Assembly: GCF_040412085.2 (NCBI RefSeq) | Contig: NZ_CP115920.1 | Coordinates: 1,674,001 to 1,738,000, forward strand | Length of the DNA: 64,000 nt | Direction: 5' to 3' | DNA from: Vibrio sp. CB1-14 | GTDB taxonomy: Bacteria > Pseudomonadota > Gammaproteobacteria > Enterobacterales > Vibrionaceae | In this document: piece by piece, positions 36,735-47,977 of the stretch | Numbering within the stretch: position 1 is the first letter of the stretch | How the letters are laid out: each line of letters opens with the position of its first letter | Notes under the pieces: generated by a model | The model's database searches: none | What the model was told of the DNA's origin: nothing | The model's input: the letters and a program-made list of their open reading frames with translations, nothing else | Position numbers and translations under genes: made by a program

Positions 36735-36880
36735 TGCTCAGCTTATCTCATCAGTCATGATTGATTTTAATATATCAATAAAAAGCAGAGGGTTATGAGA
36801 AGTAGGTATGAGATTGGAGATCCTAGCGAGTTGAGTTAGACTGAATGAAATACACTTCACAAACTGTTTAAGTTATCTCT

Positions 36881-38161
36881 ATGAATCAACTAAAGAAGTA
36901 TGGCGCTATTGGCGGCGCTGTAACCTTGGTATTGTGCTGGCCTTTAGCGGTCGGGCACATAGGACAAAAAGTCGTTGAAGACGGCGTTACTCAGCTAAAC
37001 AATGAAGGCGTGAGCGCCGAGATTGTCTCCTACGATCGCAGCTATTTGTCATCAGTAGTAGAAACGCGCTACCAGGTACAAGATCCTGTGTTAAAGGAGC
37101 AGCTAGAAGTCGATGGCTTGCCGACTGAGCTTGTTGTGAAAAGCGATATTAGCCATGGCTTGTTCAGCCTTTCGGCAAACTCAGTATTGGCAAATTTCCC
37201 TGATTTTCCGCTACAAATGAAGACGGTGACTCAGCTCAATGGCAACACCGAGTTTGAGATGACACTGGACAGCTGGAGTTACCAAGGCAACGAGCAGCAA
37301 ACGGTTAGCATGTCGATTTCTCCGTCTGTGATCACAGGTACTGCTACAGTACTTGGCAAGATGACCTTCCAAGCCAATGTTCCTTCGATTCAACTCGATT
37401 TTGAGAATGGAGAGCAGCTACGCATTACAGATGTTGTGGGTAACGGCGTGGGAGTGAAAGAAAACGGCTTTTGGCTGGGTGAGCAAAGTGCATCGATGAA
37501 GCACTTTACCATTTTGGATCAGAACCACCAAAGTCTGTTTGATATCGATTCTATGGGGTACACCTTCAAATCGTCTCTCAATACTGAAACGGATCGCATT
37601 GATACACAGCATATTTTTGATTTGGCTCAGCTAACTTACCCTGAAGGTGGAGAGCTCAGCGATCTGAATATCGATTTTGCTCTCAATTCCTTAGATCGAG
37701 CGTCATTTGAAGGCTTGGTGGATGTGTATCAATCGAACCCGTCAATGGCACAAGCGGATATCAATGTTCTAGCACCATTAATCGAGACACTGTTCGCTCG
37801 TGGCTTCCAAGTGTCGATGAATGACATGCACTTTAAAATAGCAGAAGAAGAGTTCAAATCTAAGTGGCTATTAGAAGTACCAGAAGGGACAGACAACGTG
37901 TCTCGTGACCCAAGTGTTGTGATGCCGGCTATCCAGGGCAACATGAATGCGTACATGTCACAAGGTATGATTAATGCTCATCCGATGTTGGCTCAGGGGG
38001 TTGATGAGCTGGTGGTGATGGATATGGTTCAGCAAAAAGAAGCGGGCTACCAGTTGGATGCCAATATTGAAGCGGGTCAGTTGGTGTTTGCTAACGGTCA
38101 ACGTATTCCGTTGATTGCATTATTCCTGCCCTTGCTCATGGGACAGCCGATGGGACAATAA
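36881..38161 (+). CDS. YdgA-type DUF945 family envelope protein
   Basis: The 426-residue protein has an N-terminal membrane/signal segment (about 5-25, GAIGGAVTLVLCWPLAVGHIG) and a DUF945-type mature domain rich in beta strands (LDIDFAL, SANSVLANFPDFPL). It resembles YdgA of E. coli in length order and type and is presumably periplasmic or inner-membrane anchored. Function is unknown. It is a single gene divergent from the sensor kinase, with its own terminator. Confidence 0.75.
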   Translation: MNQLKKYGAIGGAVTLVLCWPLAVGHIGQKVVEDGVTQLNNEGVSAEIVSYDRSYLSSVVETRYQVQDPVLKEQLEVDGLPTELVVKSDISHGLFSLSANSVLANFPDFPLQMKTVTQLNGNTEFEMTLDSWSYQGNEQQTVSMSISPSVITGTATVLGKMTFQANVPSIQLDFENGEQLRITDVVGNGVGVKENGFWLGEQSASMKHFTILDQNHQSLFDIDSMGYTFKSSLNTETDRIDTQHIFDLAQLTYPEGGELSDLNIDFALNSLDRASFEGLVDVYQSNPSMAQADINVLAPLIETLFARGFQVSMNDMHFKIAEEEFKSKWLLEVPEGTDNVSRDPSVVMPAIQGNMNAYMSQGMINAHPMLAQGVDELVVMDMVQQKEAGYQLDANIEAGQLVFANGQRIPLIALFLPLLMGQPMGQ

Positions 38162-38191
38162 ACGCGATTAGCGTAATTTTTCACCCGTCAA

Positions 38192-38226
38192 AAGAAAAGA
38201 GGCCATGTGCCTCTTTTCTTGCTTTT
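38192..38226 (+). terminator. Intrinsic terminator of the DUF945 gene
   Basis: An 11-bp stem (AAGAAAAGAGG / CCTCTTTTCTT) with a 7-nt loop is followed by CTTTTT-type T runs, 30 nt after the stop. Confidence 0.8.
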
Positions 38227-38291
38227 TATCTTTTTGAAAACGTGATATTACTTGTGGCTCGATTAAGTATTTTGTTAGGAGTAATGGGGTC

Positions 38292-39386
38292 ATGGAGCCG
38301 ATGTCAGAGAACGTATTCAATTTCAGCGCAGGACCAGCTGGGTTGCCGCGAGATGTATTAAAAAAAGCGCAATCGGAGCTGCTTGATTGGAACGACTTGG
38401 GTACGTCGGTTATGGAGATCAGCCACCGAAGTAAGCCGTTTATTCAGGTTGCAGAAGAGGCGGAACAAGATTTAAGAGATCTGCTAAATATCCCTTCAAA
38501 TTACAAAGTACTGTTCTGTCAGGGTGGTGCTCGTGCTCAATTCTCAGCGGTACCACTCAACCTGCTTGGCGGTAAGCGAAAGGCGACGTACATCGACGCA
38601 GGCTACTGGGCACAAAGTGCGGTAGAAGAAGCGCAAAAATACTGTACACCTATCGTACATCAGGCGAAAACTGAGATTGACGGTAAAACCGCAGTACAGC
38701 CAGTGAGTGAATGGGTGATTGACCCGGAATCGGCTTACGTCCATTTCTGTCCAAATGAGACCATCGATGGCATCGAAATTAATGAACTGCCGCAAACCGA
38801 TTTACCAATCATTGCTGATATGTCTTCGACCATTTTGTCGCGCGAAATCGATGTGAGTCAGTATGGTGTCATTTATGCGGGCGCTCAAAAGAACATTGGT
38901 CCTGCCGGTATTTGTATTGCCATCGTACGTGATGATTTGCTTGAGCTTGCAAGCGACGTACTACCAACGTTCCTGAACTACAAAGTTCTCGCTGAAAAAG
39001 AGTCGATGTATAACACGCCTCCAACGTTTGCATGGTATTTATCTGGTTTGGTCTTCAAGTGGTTGAAAGAGCTGGGTGGTGTTCAAGCTATCGAGCGTAT
39101 TAACCGTGAAAAAGCAGCCATTCTTTACGATTACATCGATGCGTCGCCGTTTTACAAGAACCAAGTACACAGCGACAACCGTTCACTCATGAATGTGCCA
39201 TTCCAATTGGCGAAACCTGAGCTTGACGAAAAGTTCCTAGAATTGGCTGATGAACGTGGTCTGCGTGCGCTCAAAGGGCACCGTGCAGTTGGTGGTATGC
39301 GTGCATCTATTTACAACGCGATGCCGCTAGAAGGTGTGCAAGCACTCGTCGACTTTATGAAAGAGTTCGAACAGCAATACGCTTAA
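38292..39386 (+). CDS. serC: Phosphoserine aminotransferase
   Basis: The 364-residue class V aminotransferase makes phosphoserine (serine pathway) and phosphohydroxythreonine (pyridoxine pathway). It has the SerC N-terminus ([11 protein letters not shown]), substrate motif EISHRSKPF (42-50), CQGGARAQF and the PLP-binding Lys200 in [10 protein letters not shown]. The ATG at 38292 has AGGAG 10 nt upstream; the internal ATG three codons later (38301), nearer the usual family start, is also possible. It is a single gene with a strong terminator. Confidence 0.97.
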   Translation: MEPMSENVFNFSAGPAGLPRDVLKKAQSELLDWNDLGTSVMEISHRSKPFIQVAEEAEQDLRDLLNIPSNYKVLFCQGGARAQFSAVPLNLLGGKRKATYIDAGYWAQSAVEEAQKYCTPIVHQAKTEIDGKTAVQPVSEWVIDPESAYVHFCPNETIDGIEINELPQTDLPIIADMSSTILSREIDVSQYGVIYAGAQKNIGPAGICIAIVRDDLLELASDVLPTFLNYKVLAEKESMYNTPPTFAWYLSGLVFKWLKELGGVQAIERINREKAAILYDYIDASPFYKNQVHSDNRSLMNVPFQLAKPELDEKFLELADERGLRALKGHRAVGGMRASIYNAMPLEGVQALVDFMKEFEQQYA

Positions 39387-39415
39387 TTGCTCGTATTTAC
39401 CTTCATTTGTTAATC

Positions 39416-39443
39416 AAAAGCCGCGTTCATTACGCGGCTTTTT
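39416..39443 (+). terminator. Intrinsic terminator of serC
   Basis: A 10-bp stem (AAAAGCCGCG / CGCGGCTTTT) with a 7-nt loop ends in T, 29 nt after the serC stop. Confidence 0.9.
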
Positions 39444-39557
39444 CGATCTCATTCAACAATCTTCTTCTATCTTTACCATAAAATATCCGATAACCGCTTG
39501 GTCACGGAACATGCGACTATTCATATTCTTAGTACACATTCACAGTGATAACACATT

Positions 39558-40853
39558 ATGGATATATTAATTCTTTTCGGCTTAATAGCACTCAACGGTT
39601 TGTTTGCGATGTCGGAAATAGCGCTGGTGGCGGCTAAAGGCAGCCGACTGCGAATGCTAGCCGATCATCATGGTGCGGCGCAGGTGGCGCTAAAGCTCAA
39701 AGATGATCCGACGATTTTTCTCTCCACGATACAAATTGGTATTACTGCCATTGGTATTCTCAGCGGTATTTGGGGGGAAGCTGTGCTTTCTGCACCCATC
39801 ATGCATTGGTTGGTCAGTATCGGAGTGGAACCAGAGTTAGCAAGTTTGCTTGCGACGACGGGCGTGGTATTGGTCATCACCTATTTTGCGATTGTCGTTG
39901 GTGAGTTGGTGCCAAAACGAATAGCGCAAAATAATGCAGAGCGTATTGCGTTGGTTGTTGCGTACCCAATCCATTGGTTGTCTATAGCGACCAAACCATT
40001 TGTGTTGCTGTTGACGCTGTCGACTAATTTGATGTTAAAACTGTTGGGTCAGAAGAATAATAATAGTGACACTGTCACAGAGGAAGACATTGTAGCCTTG
40101 GTCAAAGAAGGCTCTGAAAGCGGGGTGATTGAACACCAAGAGCAGGAGATGATAGCCAACTTGCTGCAACTGAATGACCGCTTTGTAACCTCATTGATGA
40201 CGCCGCGATGTGACATTCACTATCTAGACATCGACCAACCACTTGCTGAAATCCTCAAAGATCTTCGTCAAACGAAACATTCAGTTTGGCCTGTCTGTCG
40301 GGGTGGTTTGGACAATTTGATTGGTACTATCTCATCAAAAGTATTGCTCGATGAGTACAGTGAACTGTCGATTGGACGTTTGGTCAAACTATTGCGTAAG
40401 CCAAGGTTTGTACCTGAATCTATGAAAGGGCTGTCACTGCTAAGCTATATGCAGCAGACGAGCTGTGAAATGACGTTCCTTGTGGATGAGTATGGTGACA
40501 TTCAGGGGCTTGTGACGCATCACGATTTGCTCACCTCGATTGCCGGTGAATTAGCCATGACGACACAGCATATTTGGGCACGAAAATGCAAAGATGGCAG
40601 TTGGCAACTAGACGGCCTCATCCCAATCGCTGTTTTCAAAAGCAAGCTGAACATTAGTGAACTCGAAGGAGAGGGCAGTGAAGGCTTCCAGACACTAAAT
40701 GGGTTTCTCACTTGGCTTTCGGGTCGTCTTCCTGAGGAAGGTGAAGCGATTTACTATCAACGATTCGTGTTTGAAGTGATGTCGGTTAAAAATAACCGAA
40801 TTACTCAAGTCAAGGTTCACGAAGTTGTGCTTGAACAAGAGGGAGAACATTAG
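39558..40853 (+). CDS. CNNM/CorC-type membrane protein with CBS domains (hemolysin-family, YfjD-like)
   Basis: The 431-residue protein has a DUF21/CNNM transmembrane domain (about 1-185, with MSEIALVAAKGSRLR and VGELVPKRIAQNN), a pair of CBS domains (about 205-330, MTPRCDIHYLDID) and a C-terminal CorC_HlyC domain (about 345-425, DGLIPI, GFLTWLSGRLPEEGE). This family is linked to magnesium, cobalt or other ion efflux; the old hemolysin label is misleading. It stands alone and shares a bidirectional terminator with cydC. Confidence 0.9.
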   Translation: MDILILFGLIALNGLFAMSEIALVAAKGSRLRMLADHHGAAQVALKLKDDPTIFLSTIQIGITAIGILSGIWGEAVLSAPIMHWLVSIGVEPELASLLATTGVVLVITYFAIVVGELVPKRIAQNNAERIALVVAYPIHWLSIATKPFVLLLTLSTNLMLKLLGQKNNNSDTVTEEDIVALVKEGSESGVIEHQEQEMIANLLQLNDRFVTSLMTPRCDIHYLDIDQPLAEILKDLRQTKHSVWPVCRGGLDNLIGTISSKVLLDEYSELSIGRLVKLLRKPRFVPESMKGLSLLSYMQQTSCEMTFLVDEYGDIQGLVTHHDLLTSIAGELAMTTQHIWARKCKDGSWQLDGLIPIAVFKSKLNISELEGEGSEGFQTLNGFLTWLSGRLPEEGEAIYYQRFVFEVMSVKNNRITQVKVHEVVLEQEGEH

Positions 40854-40873
40854 GCTCTATCGGGTAGATAAAC

Positions 40874-40909
40874 AAAAGCCCTGGACAACTAACTGTGCAG
40901 GGCTTTTTT
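40874..40909. terminator. Bidirectional terminator between the CBS protein gene and cydC
   Basis: A 10-bp stem (AAAAGCCCTG / CAGGGCTTTT) with a 14-nt loop ends in T6. The A4 on the left makes it usable by cydC too. Confidence 0.8.
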
Positions 40910-40955
40910 ATTCATGCTAGATAGCGAGCCTAAAGGGTTGCTACGTTTTCAAGGA

Positions 40956-42677
40956 TTACAATGTCTGATGCAGCTCGAAATAGCGACCTTTACGGCTGAG
41001 AAGCTCATCATGATGACCAAGTTCAAGTACCTCGCCATCTTCAAGCAAACAGACTTGGTCGAATGACTCTAGGCTCACTAATCGGTGAGTGATAAATACC
41101 ACGGTTTTGCCGATAAACTGAGTCTCAAACAGTGCCATGATCTGTTGCTCGGTCTTTTTATCTAGACCTTCCGTTGGCTCATCCAATAGCAGTATAGGGG
41201 CATCATGCAGTAGGGCACGTGCAATACCGACACGTCGCTTTTCACCACCTGATAGCTGACGACCGCCTTCACCCAGCCAAGCGTCTAAGCCTGTTTCTTC
41301 CGTTAGATGTCCAAGATCGACGTTGACGAGCGCAGCGGTTAACTCTTCATCAGTGGCATCTGGTTTTGCCATTGAGAGGTTGTCACGTAGCGTACCATTA
41401 AGAATGTCCACTTTCTGACTGACAACGCTAGTTGATTGACGAAGCTGTGCTTCACTCCAAGATTGAATGTTCTCTCCCGCGAGTTCAATCGAACCTTTTT
41501 GGACATCCCAGTAACGTGTGATGAGCTGCAATAGTGTTGATTTGCCTGATCCCGTTTGTCCAACGACAGCAAGCTTCTGACCCGCAGGGACGTCAAGATC
41601 AATTTCTCGCAGTGCCATCTGGCTTGCACCAGGATAGCTAAAGCTTGCTTGGTTCAGTTTGATTGAGTAAGCATCGCTGTGTGCGGTGTCTTCCTGTGGG
41701 AAGATCACATCAGGTTTGGCTAGGATGACCTCGTTCAAGCGCTTCGCCGAGGTTAAGGTTTGTCCTAGGTATTGGAATGCACCCGCAATTGGCATCAGTA
41801 GCTCAAAACTTGCCATAGTTGCGAATGCCATCAAGGCGATAAGCGGATCTGGCTGGTTACCACCGACACCGTCTGCGGCAAGCCACAACATAAGAATAAG
41901 TAGCCAGCCGTTCGCTAGAATTAGTAGACCCTGTGCGAGTCCAGAGATTTTTGCGTGAATGAACTGGTTTTTAATCAGCTCATCTTGCGCGCTAAGGATA
42001 GCGTTGCGGTAACGAGACTCTGCTCCGAATAAGGTCAGCTCACTGTAACCTTGGAGCCAATCAAGCGTTTTGATGCGCAGTTCGGCTTTGTTTAGTGTCA
42101 GTGCTTCACCGTTTTTCTTACCTAGTCGATAGAATACCGTTGGCCAGATGAGCAGTAGTAGCATCAAAACTGCGCCCAGCGTCAAACCAAGATCAGCGTC
42201 AAACCAGCAAAGGACTGCGGTTAAACACAAGATGCCAAATGCGCCAACCACCATTGGGCTAATCAGTCGCAAATAAACATGATCCATGGCATCAACGTCG
42301 GCAACCAAACGGTTGAGCATGTCCGCGTCGCGAATGTTGACCGCTTTTCCAGGGATCAGTGGCGCCAGTTTCTTAAAGAAAAAGATGCGCAGATCGGTAA
42401 GCAGCTTAAAGGTAGCGTTGTGGCTAACCACACGCTCTCCCCAGCGACCAGCTGTTCTCGCCATTGCCGCGCCACGAACGCCTGCTCCAGGCAACATGTA
42501 GTTGAAGGTTTCTCTTGCTATGGTTAGGCCAGCAACGGCAGATGCCGAAATAAACCAACCAGAAAGCGTTAGCAGACCAATGGAGGCAAACAAGGTACAA
42601 AATGCCAATACCATGCCAAGCGATAGGCCAAACCAGTGCTTTTTATATAATTTCAAATAAGGGAGTAGGTCACGCAT
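40956..42677 (-). CDS. cydC: Heterodimeric thiol ABC exporter subunit CydC
   Basis: The 573-residue half-transporter has six N-terminal membrane segments (about 15-305) and an ATPase with Walker A GQTGSGKS (373-380), signature LSGGEKRR (475-482) and Walker B LLLDEP (496-501). With CydD it exports glutathione and cysteine to the periplasm and is needed for cytochrome bd assembly. It overlaps cydD by 8 nt, so the two are coupled, and lies near trxB as in E. coli. Confidence 0.95.
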   Translation of the reverse strand: MRDLLPYLKLYKKHWFGLSLGMVLAFCTLFASIGLLTLSGWFISASAVAGLTIARETFNYMLPGAGVRGAAMARTAGRWGERVVSHNATFKLLTDLRIFFFKKLAPLIPGKAVNIRDADMLNRLVADVDAMDHVYLRLISPMVVGAFGILCLTAVLCWFDADLGLTLGAVLMLLLLIWPTVFYRLGKKNGEALTLNKAELRIKTLDWLQGYSELTLFGAESRYRNAILSAQDELIKNQFIHAKISGLAQGLLILANGWLLILMLWLAADGVGGNQPDPLIALMAFATMASFELLMPIAGAFQYLGQTLTSAKRLNEVILAKPDVIFPQEDTAHSDAYSIKLNQASFSYPGASQMALREIDLDVPAGQKLAVVGQTGSGKSTLLQLITRYWDVQKGSIELAGENIQSWSEAQLRQSTSVVSQKVDILNGTLRDNLSMAKPDATDEELTAALVNVDLGHLTEETGLDAWLGEGGRQLSGGEKRRVGIARALLHDAPILLLDEPTEGLDKKTEQQIMALFETQFIGKTVVFITHRLVSLESFDQVCLLEDGEVLELGHHDELLSRKGRYFELHQTL

Positions 42678-44457
42678 CTAGATTCCCCTTATCTTGGGAT
42701 TTGGCGGAGTGGTGTGCCGACAACATGCTTTGGAACAGCCCTGACTGTTTGGCTAGCGCATCATAGTTGCCTTGCTGCTCAATTTGACCTTGATTCATCA
42801 CTAAGATGGAATCGACATCTTTAAGTTGAGAAAGCTGGTGGGTAACCATTAGGGTTGTTTTGCCGGCCGTGGAAGCATGTAGCCCTTGAGTCACTAATCG
42901 TTCACTCTTTGCATCTAGACTTGCTGTTGGTTCATCAAGTAACCAGAATCGGCCGTTTTGAACCATAGCACGTGCCAGAGCCAATCGTTGCGCCTGACCA
43001 ACTGACAGACCACCTGAGCGATCTGTTACCTGATAATTGAGACCATGCTTTTCGACAAACTCAGCAGAGAAAGAGGCCAGAAGCGCATCATTCACTTGAG
43101 TATCGCTAACGTTTGGATTACCCAAAGTCACGTTGTCTAAGATAGAACCATGCAGCAGCATAGGGTTTTGACCGACCCAACTAATGGCATCACGCCATGT
43201 TGACTGGTCTACCTCTTTAAGCTCAATGTTGTTGACTTTTAGTGACCCTTGGTAAGGCAAAAATCCTAAAATTGCATTGATTAGGCTAGTTTTACCTGCG
43301 CCGCTAGGCCCAACCAATGCGGTTGCCTGATTAGCATTGAGAGTAAACGAAATAGGCCCCACAAGTTTAGTGCCATCTGGACTAAAGACTTCTAGGTGTT
43401 CAGCTTGAATGGTCACCGCTTGTTTAGCATCAAGCTTAGTGTTGCCATTTGGCAGTGCAGGCACTTCAAGCTCTAGAAACTCGACAATGCTTTCTGCTGC
43501 ACCAACTGCTTGGGCTTTAGCGTGGTAGAAGGTGCCAAGATCGCGTAGCGGTTGATAAAACTCAGGTGCGAGGATCAAGATAAAGAGACCCGCGAACAGC
43601 GTTACGCCTAAACCATAGTGGCCAAAGTTCAGTTCACCGATATAGCTAAAGCCAAAATACACAGCGGTGATAGCGATAGAGATTGAGGTGAAAAATTCAA
43701 GAACGGCAGAAGAGAGGAACGCGAGACGCAGTACATCCATAGTGCGCTTGCGAAAAACTTCTGAAGCGCCATGCAGCACTTCGGTTTCTGCTTTAGTACG
43801 GTTGAATAGGCGGATTGTTGTCATGGACTGCAAGCGGTCATAAAAGTGACCAGATAGGCGTTGCAGAGCCTTGAAGTTTTTTCGGTTAGCATCCGCTGCT
43901 TTCATTCCCACTAGCGCCATAAACATAGGAACTAATGGAGCCGTGACCAAGAAAATAAGCCCCGCTGCCCAGTTTATTGGGAAGACAACGATCAAAATGA
44001 TAAAGGGAACGGCAACTGCGAGAGACATCTGTGGAAGGTACTTAGAGAAGAACTCTTGCATTTCTTCTACTTGTTCAAGAACCAGCGTTGCCCAGGTTCC
44101 TGCAGGTTTACCTTTGATGTAGCTAGGACCAAGCTGTCTTAGCTTGTCGAGTATGAGCTGACGAATATAAATCCGGATTTGTTCACCACATCTGAATCCA
44201 GCAATTTCTCTGCCCCAAGCACAAGCCGCGCGGCCAGCAACGGCGACCATTAGGCCGGCAAAATGTGGGATCAGTTCGTGTTTATCGACTTGATCGATAA
44301 TAAGTTGATGAAGGATGGTGGCGATGAGCGCAGCTTGCGCCAAAAGGAACAGACTTGAAAGAACGCCGAGCCCTATTGCAATCATAAGCCAGCGCTTGGC
44401 AAGCTTACTTTGCTGTTTGAGCCACTTATTCAAGCTCAGTTGTTTTTTCTTATCCAT
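42670..44457 (-). CDS. cydD: Heterodimeric thiol ABC exporter subunit CydD
   Basis: The 595-residue half-transporter starts with a basic cytoplasmic tail, then six membrane segments (about 22-320) and an ATPase with Walker A GPSGAGKT (383-390), signature LSVGQAQR (484-491, degenerate compared with LSGGQ, as expected in CydD) and Walker B WLLDEP (505-510). Partner of CydC. It lies 122 nt downstream of trxB, with a terminator between, in the same order as E. coli trxB-cydDC. Confidence 0.95.
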   Translation of the reverse strand: MDKKKQLSLNKWLKQQSKLAKRWLMIAIGLGVLSSLFLLAQAALIATILHQLIIDQVDKHELIPHFAGLMVAVAGRAACAWGREIAGFRCGEQIRIYIRQLILDKLRQLGPSYIKGKPAGTWATLVLEQVEEMQEFFSKYLPQMSLAVAVPFIILIVVFPINWAAGLIFLVTAPLVPMFMALVGMKAADANRKNFKALQRLSGHFYDRLQSMTTIRLFNRTKAETEVLHGASEVFRKRTMDVLRLAFLSSAVLEFFTSISIAITAVYFGFSYIGELNFGHYGLGVTLFAGLFILILAPEFYQPLRDLGTFYHAKAQAVGAAESIVEFLELEVPALPNGNTKLDAKQAVTIQAEHLEVFSPDGTKLVGPISFTLNANQATALVGPSGAGKTSLINAILGFLPYQGSLKVNNIELKEVDQSTWRDAISWVGQNPMLLHGSILDNVTLGNPNVSDTQVNDALLASFSAEFVEKHGLNYQVTDRSGGLSVGQAQRLALARAMVQNGRFWLLDEPTASLDAKSERLVTQGLHASTAGKTTLMVTHQLSQLKDVDSILVMNQGQIEQQGNYDALAKQSGLFQSMLSAHHSAKSQDKGNLDA

Positions 44458-44504
44458 GTAGAAGGCTTAATGAGTATTATTATTAGTAGAACCAGCGATT
44501 ATAC

Positions 44505-44537
44505 AAAAAGAAACCCAGAGGGGGTACCTATGGGTTT
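44505..44537 (-). terminator. Minus-strand terminator of trxB
   Basis: A short 6-bp stem (AAACCC / GGGTTT) with a longer loop is followed on the minus strand by CTTTTTG. It lies between trxB and cydD; moderate strength. Confidence 0.55.
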
Positions 44538-44579
44538 TCAATTTTCGATATTGGTATGCTGATAGGAGGTGAGAGCGAC

Positions 44580-46055
<1,476 letters not shown>

Positions 46056-46715
46056 ATGATGCTACACACCAGTGAAAGTACCTTACATCTTACTAGTCTC
46101 AGTGGCCGCGCTATTGAGCAGCTTGCACCAACATTTTCAACTCTACCTAATACTCAACATGCGGACGGACAATACCGTTTACGCCGCTATTCGGTTATAC
46201 AGCACCTTGATGGCAAGATTGTCGATACGGGGTTGAGCAGCTTTGTACAGTCAGAGCACTACAATCACTTTCAAGGTGATGTAGTGAGGCAGTTTGAACC
46301 TGTTCTTGAATCGACGTTACAAAGTGATGCGATGGGCGAGCTAGTGTCTCTTTTTGCGGCGACGAATAGCTTGCCTAATGGACAAGAGATTGAGATTCAC
46401 CAGATCCGTATCGCGGCGCTTTATGATGAAACCGAAGTCGCACCGGAAGGCGTGCACCAAGATGGGTTTGACCATATTGCTCTTGTGGGGGTAGGTCGTC
46501 AGAACATCAGTGGTGGTGAAATCATGCTCTACAACAATCATGATGAAGCGCCGTTTTTTAAGAAAGTACTTGTTGATGGTGAAGTGGCTATTTTAGACGA
46601 CGCTCGTTTGTGGCATAACGCCAAGCCTATTCGTTGTGTCGATGAGCAAAGCGAAGGTTACATGGATGTATTTGTATTAACCGCAAAGGGAGCAAAACAT
46701 GCACTTCACTCCTGA
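46056..46715 (+). CDS. 2OG-Fe(II) dioxygenase family protein (PF10014-like amino acid hydroxylase)
   Basis: The 219-residue protein resembles the 2OG-Fe dioxygenase family that includes L-isoleucine dioxygenase. The iron triad is visible: His134 and Asp136 in GVHQDGFDH and the distal His187 in LWHNAKPI; the middle strand motif SGGEIMLYN (152-160) is typical. It probably hydroxylates a free amino acid in the cytoplasm; the substrate is unknown. It has a strong ribosome site and overlaps the next gene by 17 nt, so it shares a transcript with a PLP enzyme. Confidence 0.8.
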   Translation: MMLHTSESTLHLTSLSGRAIEQLAPTFSTLPNTQHADGQYRLRRYSVIQHLDGKIVDTGLSSFVQSEHYNHFQGDVVRQFEPVLESTLQSDAMGELVSLFAATNSLPNGQEIEIHQIRIAALYDETEVAPEGVHQDGFDHIALVGVGRQNISGGEIMLYNNHDEAPFFKKVLVDGEVAILDDARLWHNAKPIRCVDEQSEGYMDVFVLTAKGAKHALHS

Positions 46716-47922
46716 TGAAGCGCGCCGTCAGTTCGCGGCTTTAAGCCAAATGCACAACGATAAGCCGGTCGTATTTTTGGACGGGCCGGGTGGCTCACAA
46801 GTGCCTCAGAGTGTGCTGAGTGCGATGAATGAGTATCTCGGTGCTTACAACTCTAATCTAGGTGGTCACTATTTTTCTAGCCAGCGCACTGTGGAGTTGG
46901 TGGGGCTTGCCAGAGATTGTGGCCGTGATCTTTTAAACGCGCCAAGTGCCGACAATATTGTATTTGGCGCCAATATGACATCGCTGACATTTCAATTGAG
47001 TCGTGCGATTGCCAGAGATTGGCAGCAGGGTGATGAAGTGATTGTGACGGCGCTCGATCATTATTCTAATGTGTCCAGCTGGCAGCAAGCTGCGGAAGAT
47101 CGAGGCGCCGTTGTTAAGCAAGTAAAGGTAAATACTCAGGATTGCTCGGTCGATTTAGAGCACTTTGAATCTTTGCTATCAGATAAAACCAAGTTGGTAG
47201 CTGTAACCTATGCCTCAAACACAACAGGTACGATTACCGATATCAAGCGCATTGTTGAGTTGGCGAAGCAATACGATGCGGCGGTTTATGTAGATGCTGT
47301 GCATTACGCGCCTCACAGCCTTATTGATGTACAAGCGTTAGGCTGTGACTTTTTGGCTTGCTCAGCTTACAAATTCTTTGGTCCACATTTGGGAGTGGCT
47401 TACATCAGCTCTGATTGGCTGCAGACGCTGAGACCTTATAAAGTTGAACCGGCAACAGATATCGGTCCCGGAAGGTTTGAAACGGGTACGCAGAGTTTTG
47501 AAGCGCTAGCAGGCTTTATAGCTGCAGTTGATTATTTGGCATCTTGGGGCGAGGGAGCATCACTTCGTGAGCAGTTAATGGATGCGTTTGAATCCCTTGG
47601 TAAGCATGAGGAGCTATTGAGCCGCTATTTTTTAAAGCGGTTGTCTCAAGCCAAAGGTCTTACTCTCTATGGCAGTCAAGATATCAGCCATGCAGTGAGA
47701 ACGCCAACTTTTGCATTGCGTTCCGACAAATATACGCCAGAGCAACTTGCGAGAGCGCTTGGTGAACAGAATATCTGCGTCTGGAATGGTCACTTTTATG
47801 CCCTAGGCCTTGTTAGACAATTAGATCTAGAAGATAAAGGGGGTGTGTTGAGAGTCGGCTTTATGCACTACAACACCTTAGAAGAAGTCGATCACTTCTT
47901 TGATGCACTTGAAAGTCTATAA
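46699..47922 (+). CDS. PLP-dependent cysteine desulfurase-like protein (VC1184 subfamily)
   Basis: The 407-residue fold-type I class V enzyme has Asp199 and His202 (VDAVHYAPH) and the Schiff-base Lys225 (CSAYKFFGPH). It resembles cysteine desulfurases of the VC1184 subfamily (TIGR01976). The motif that carries the catalytic cysteine in SufS/CsdA (RTGHHCAQP) reads WNGHFYALG, so the cysteine is Tyr367; persulfide chemistry is therefore unlikely. Coupling to a 2OG-Fe dioxygenase suggests it acts on an amino acid or hydroxy-amino acid. The ATG at 46699 overlaps the previous gene by 17 nt. Confidence 0.85.
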   Translation: MHFTPDEARRQFAALSQMHNDKPVVFLDGPGGSQVPQSVLSAMNEYLGAYNSNLGGHYFSSQRTVELVGLARDCGRDLLNAPSADNIVFGANMTSLTFQLSRAIARDWQQGDEVIVTALDHYSNVSSWQQAAEDRGAVVKQVKVNTQDCSVDLEHFESLLSDKTKLVAVTYASNTTGTITDIKRIVELAKQYDAAVYVDAVHYAPHSLIDVQALGCDFLACSAYKFFGPHLGVAYISSDWLQTLRPYKVEPATDIGPGRFETGTQSFEALAGFIAAVDYLASWGEGASLREQLMDAFESLGKHEELLSRYFLKRLSQAKGLTLYGSQDISHAVRTPTFALRSDKYTPEQLARALGEQNICVWNGHFYALGLVRQLDLEDKGGVLRVGFMHYNTLEEVDHFFDALESL

Positions 47923-47932
47923 ATACCTCTAG

Positions 47933-47961
47933 AAAAACAGCCCGCTAAATGCGGGCTGTTT
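47933..47961. terminator. Bidirectional terminator between the PLP enzyme and DUF2797 genes
   Basis: The stem AACAGCCCGC / GCGGGCTGTT with loop TAAAT is flanked by A5 and T, close after both convergent stops. Confidence 0.8.
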
Positions 47962-47977
47962 GATTTGAGCAAGGCTG

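Noticed and set aside
46699..47922. Genuine cysteine desulfurase (IscS/SufS)
   Set aside because: The catalytic cysteine position is Tyr367, and no Fe-S assembly genes are adjacent.
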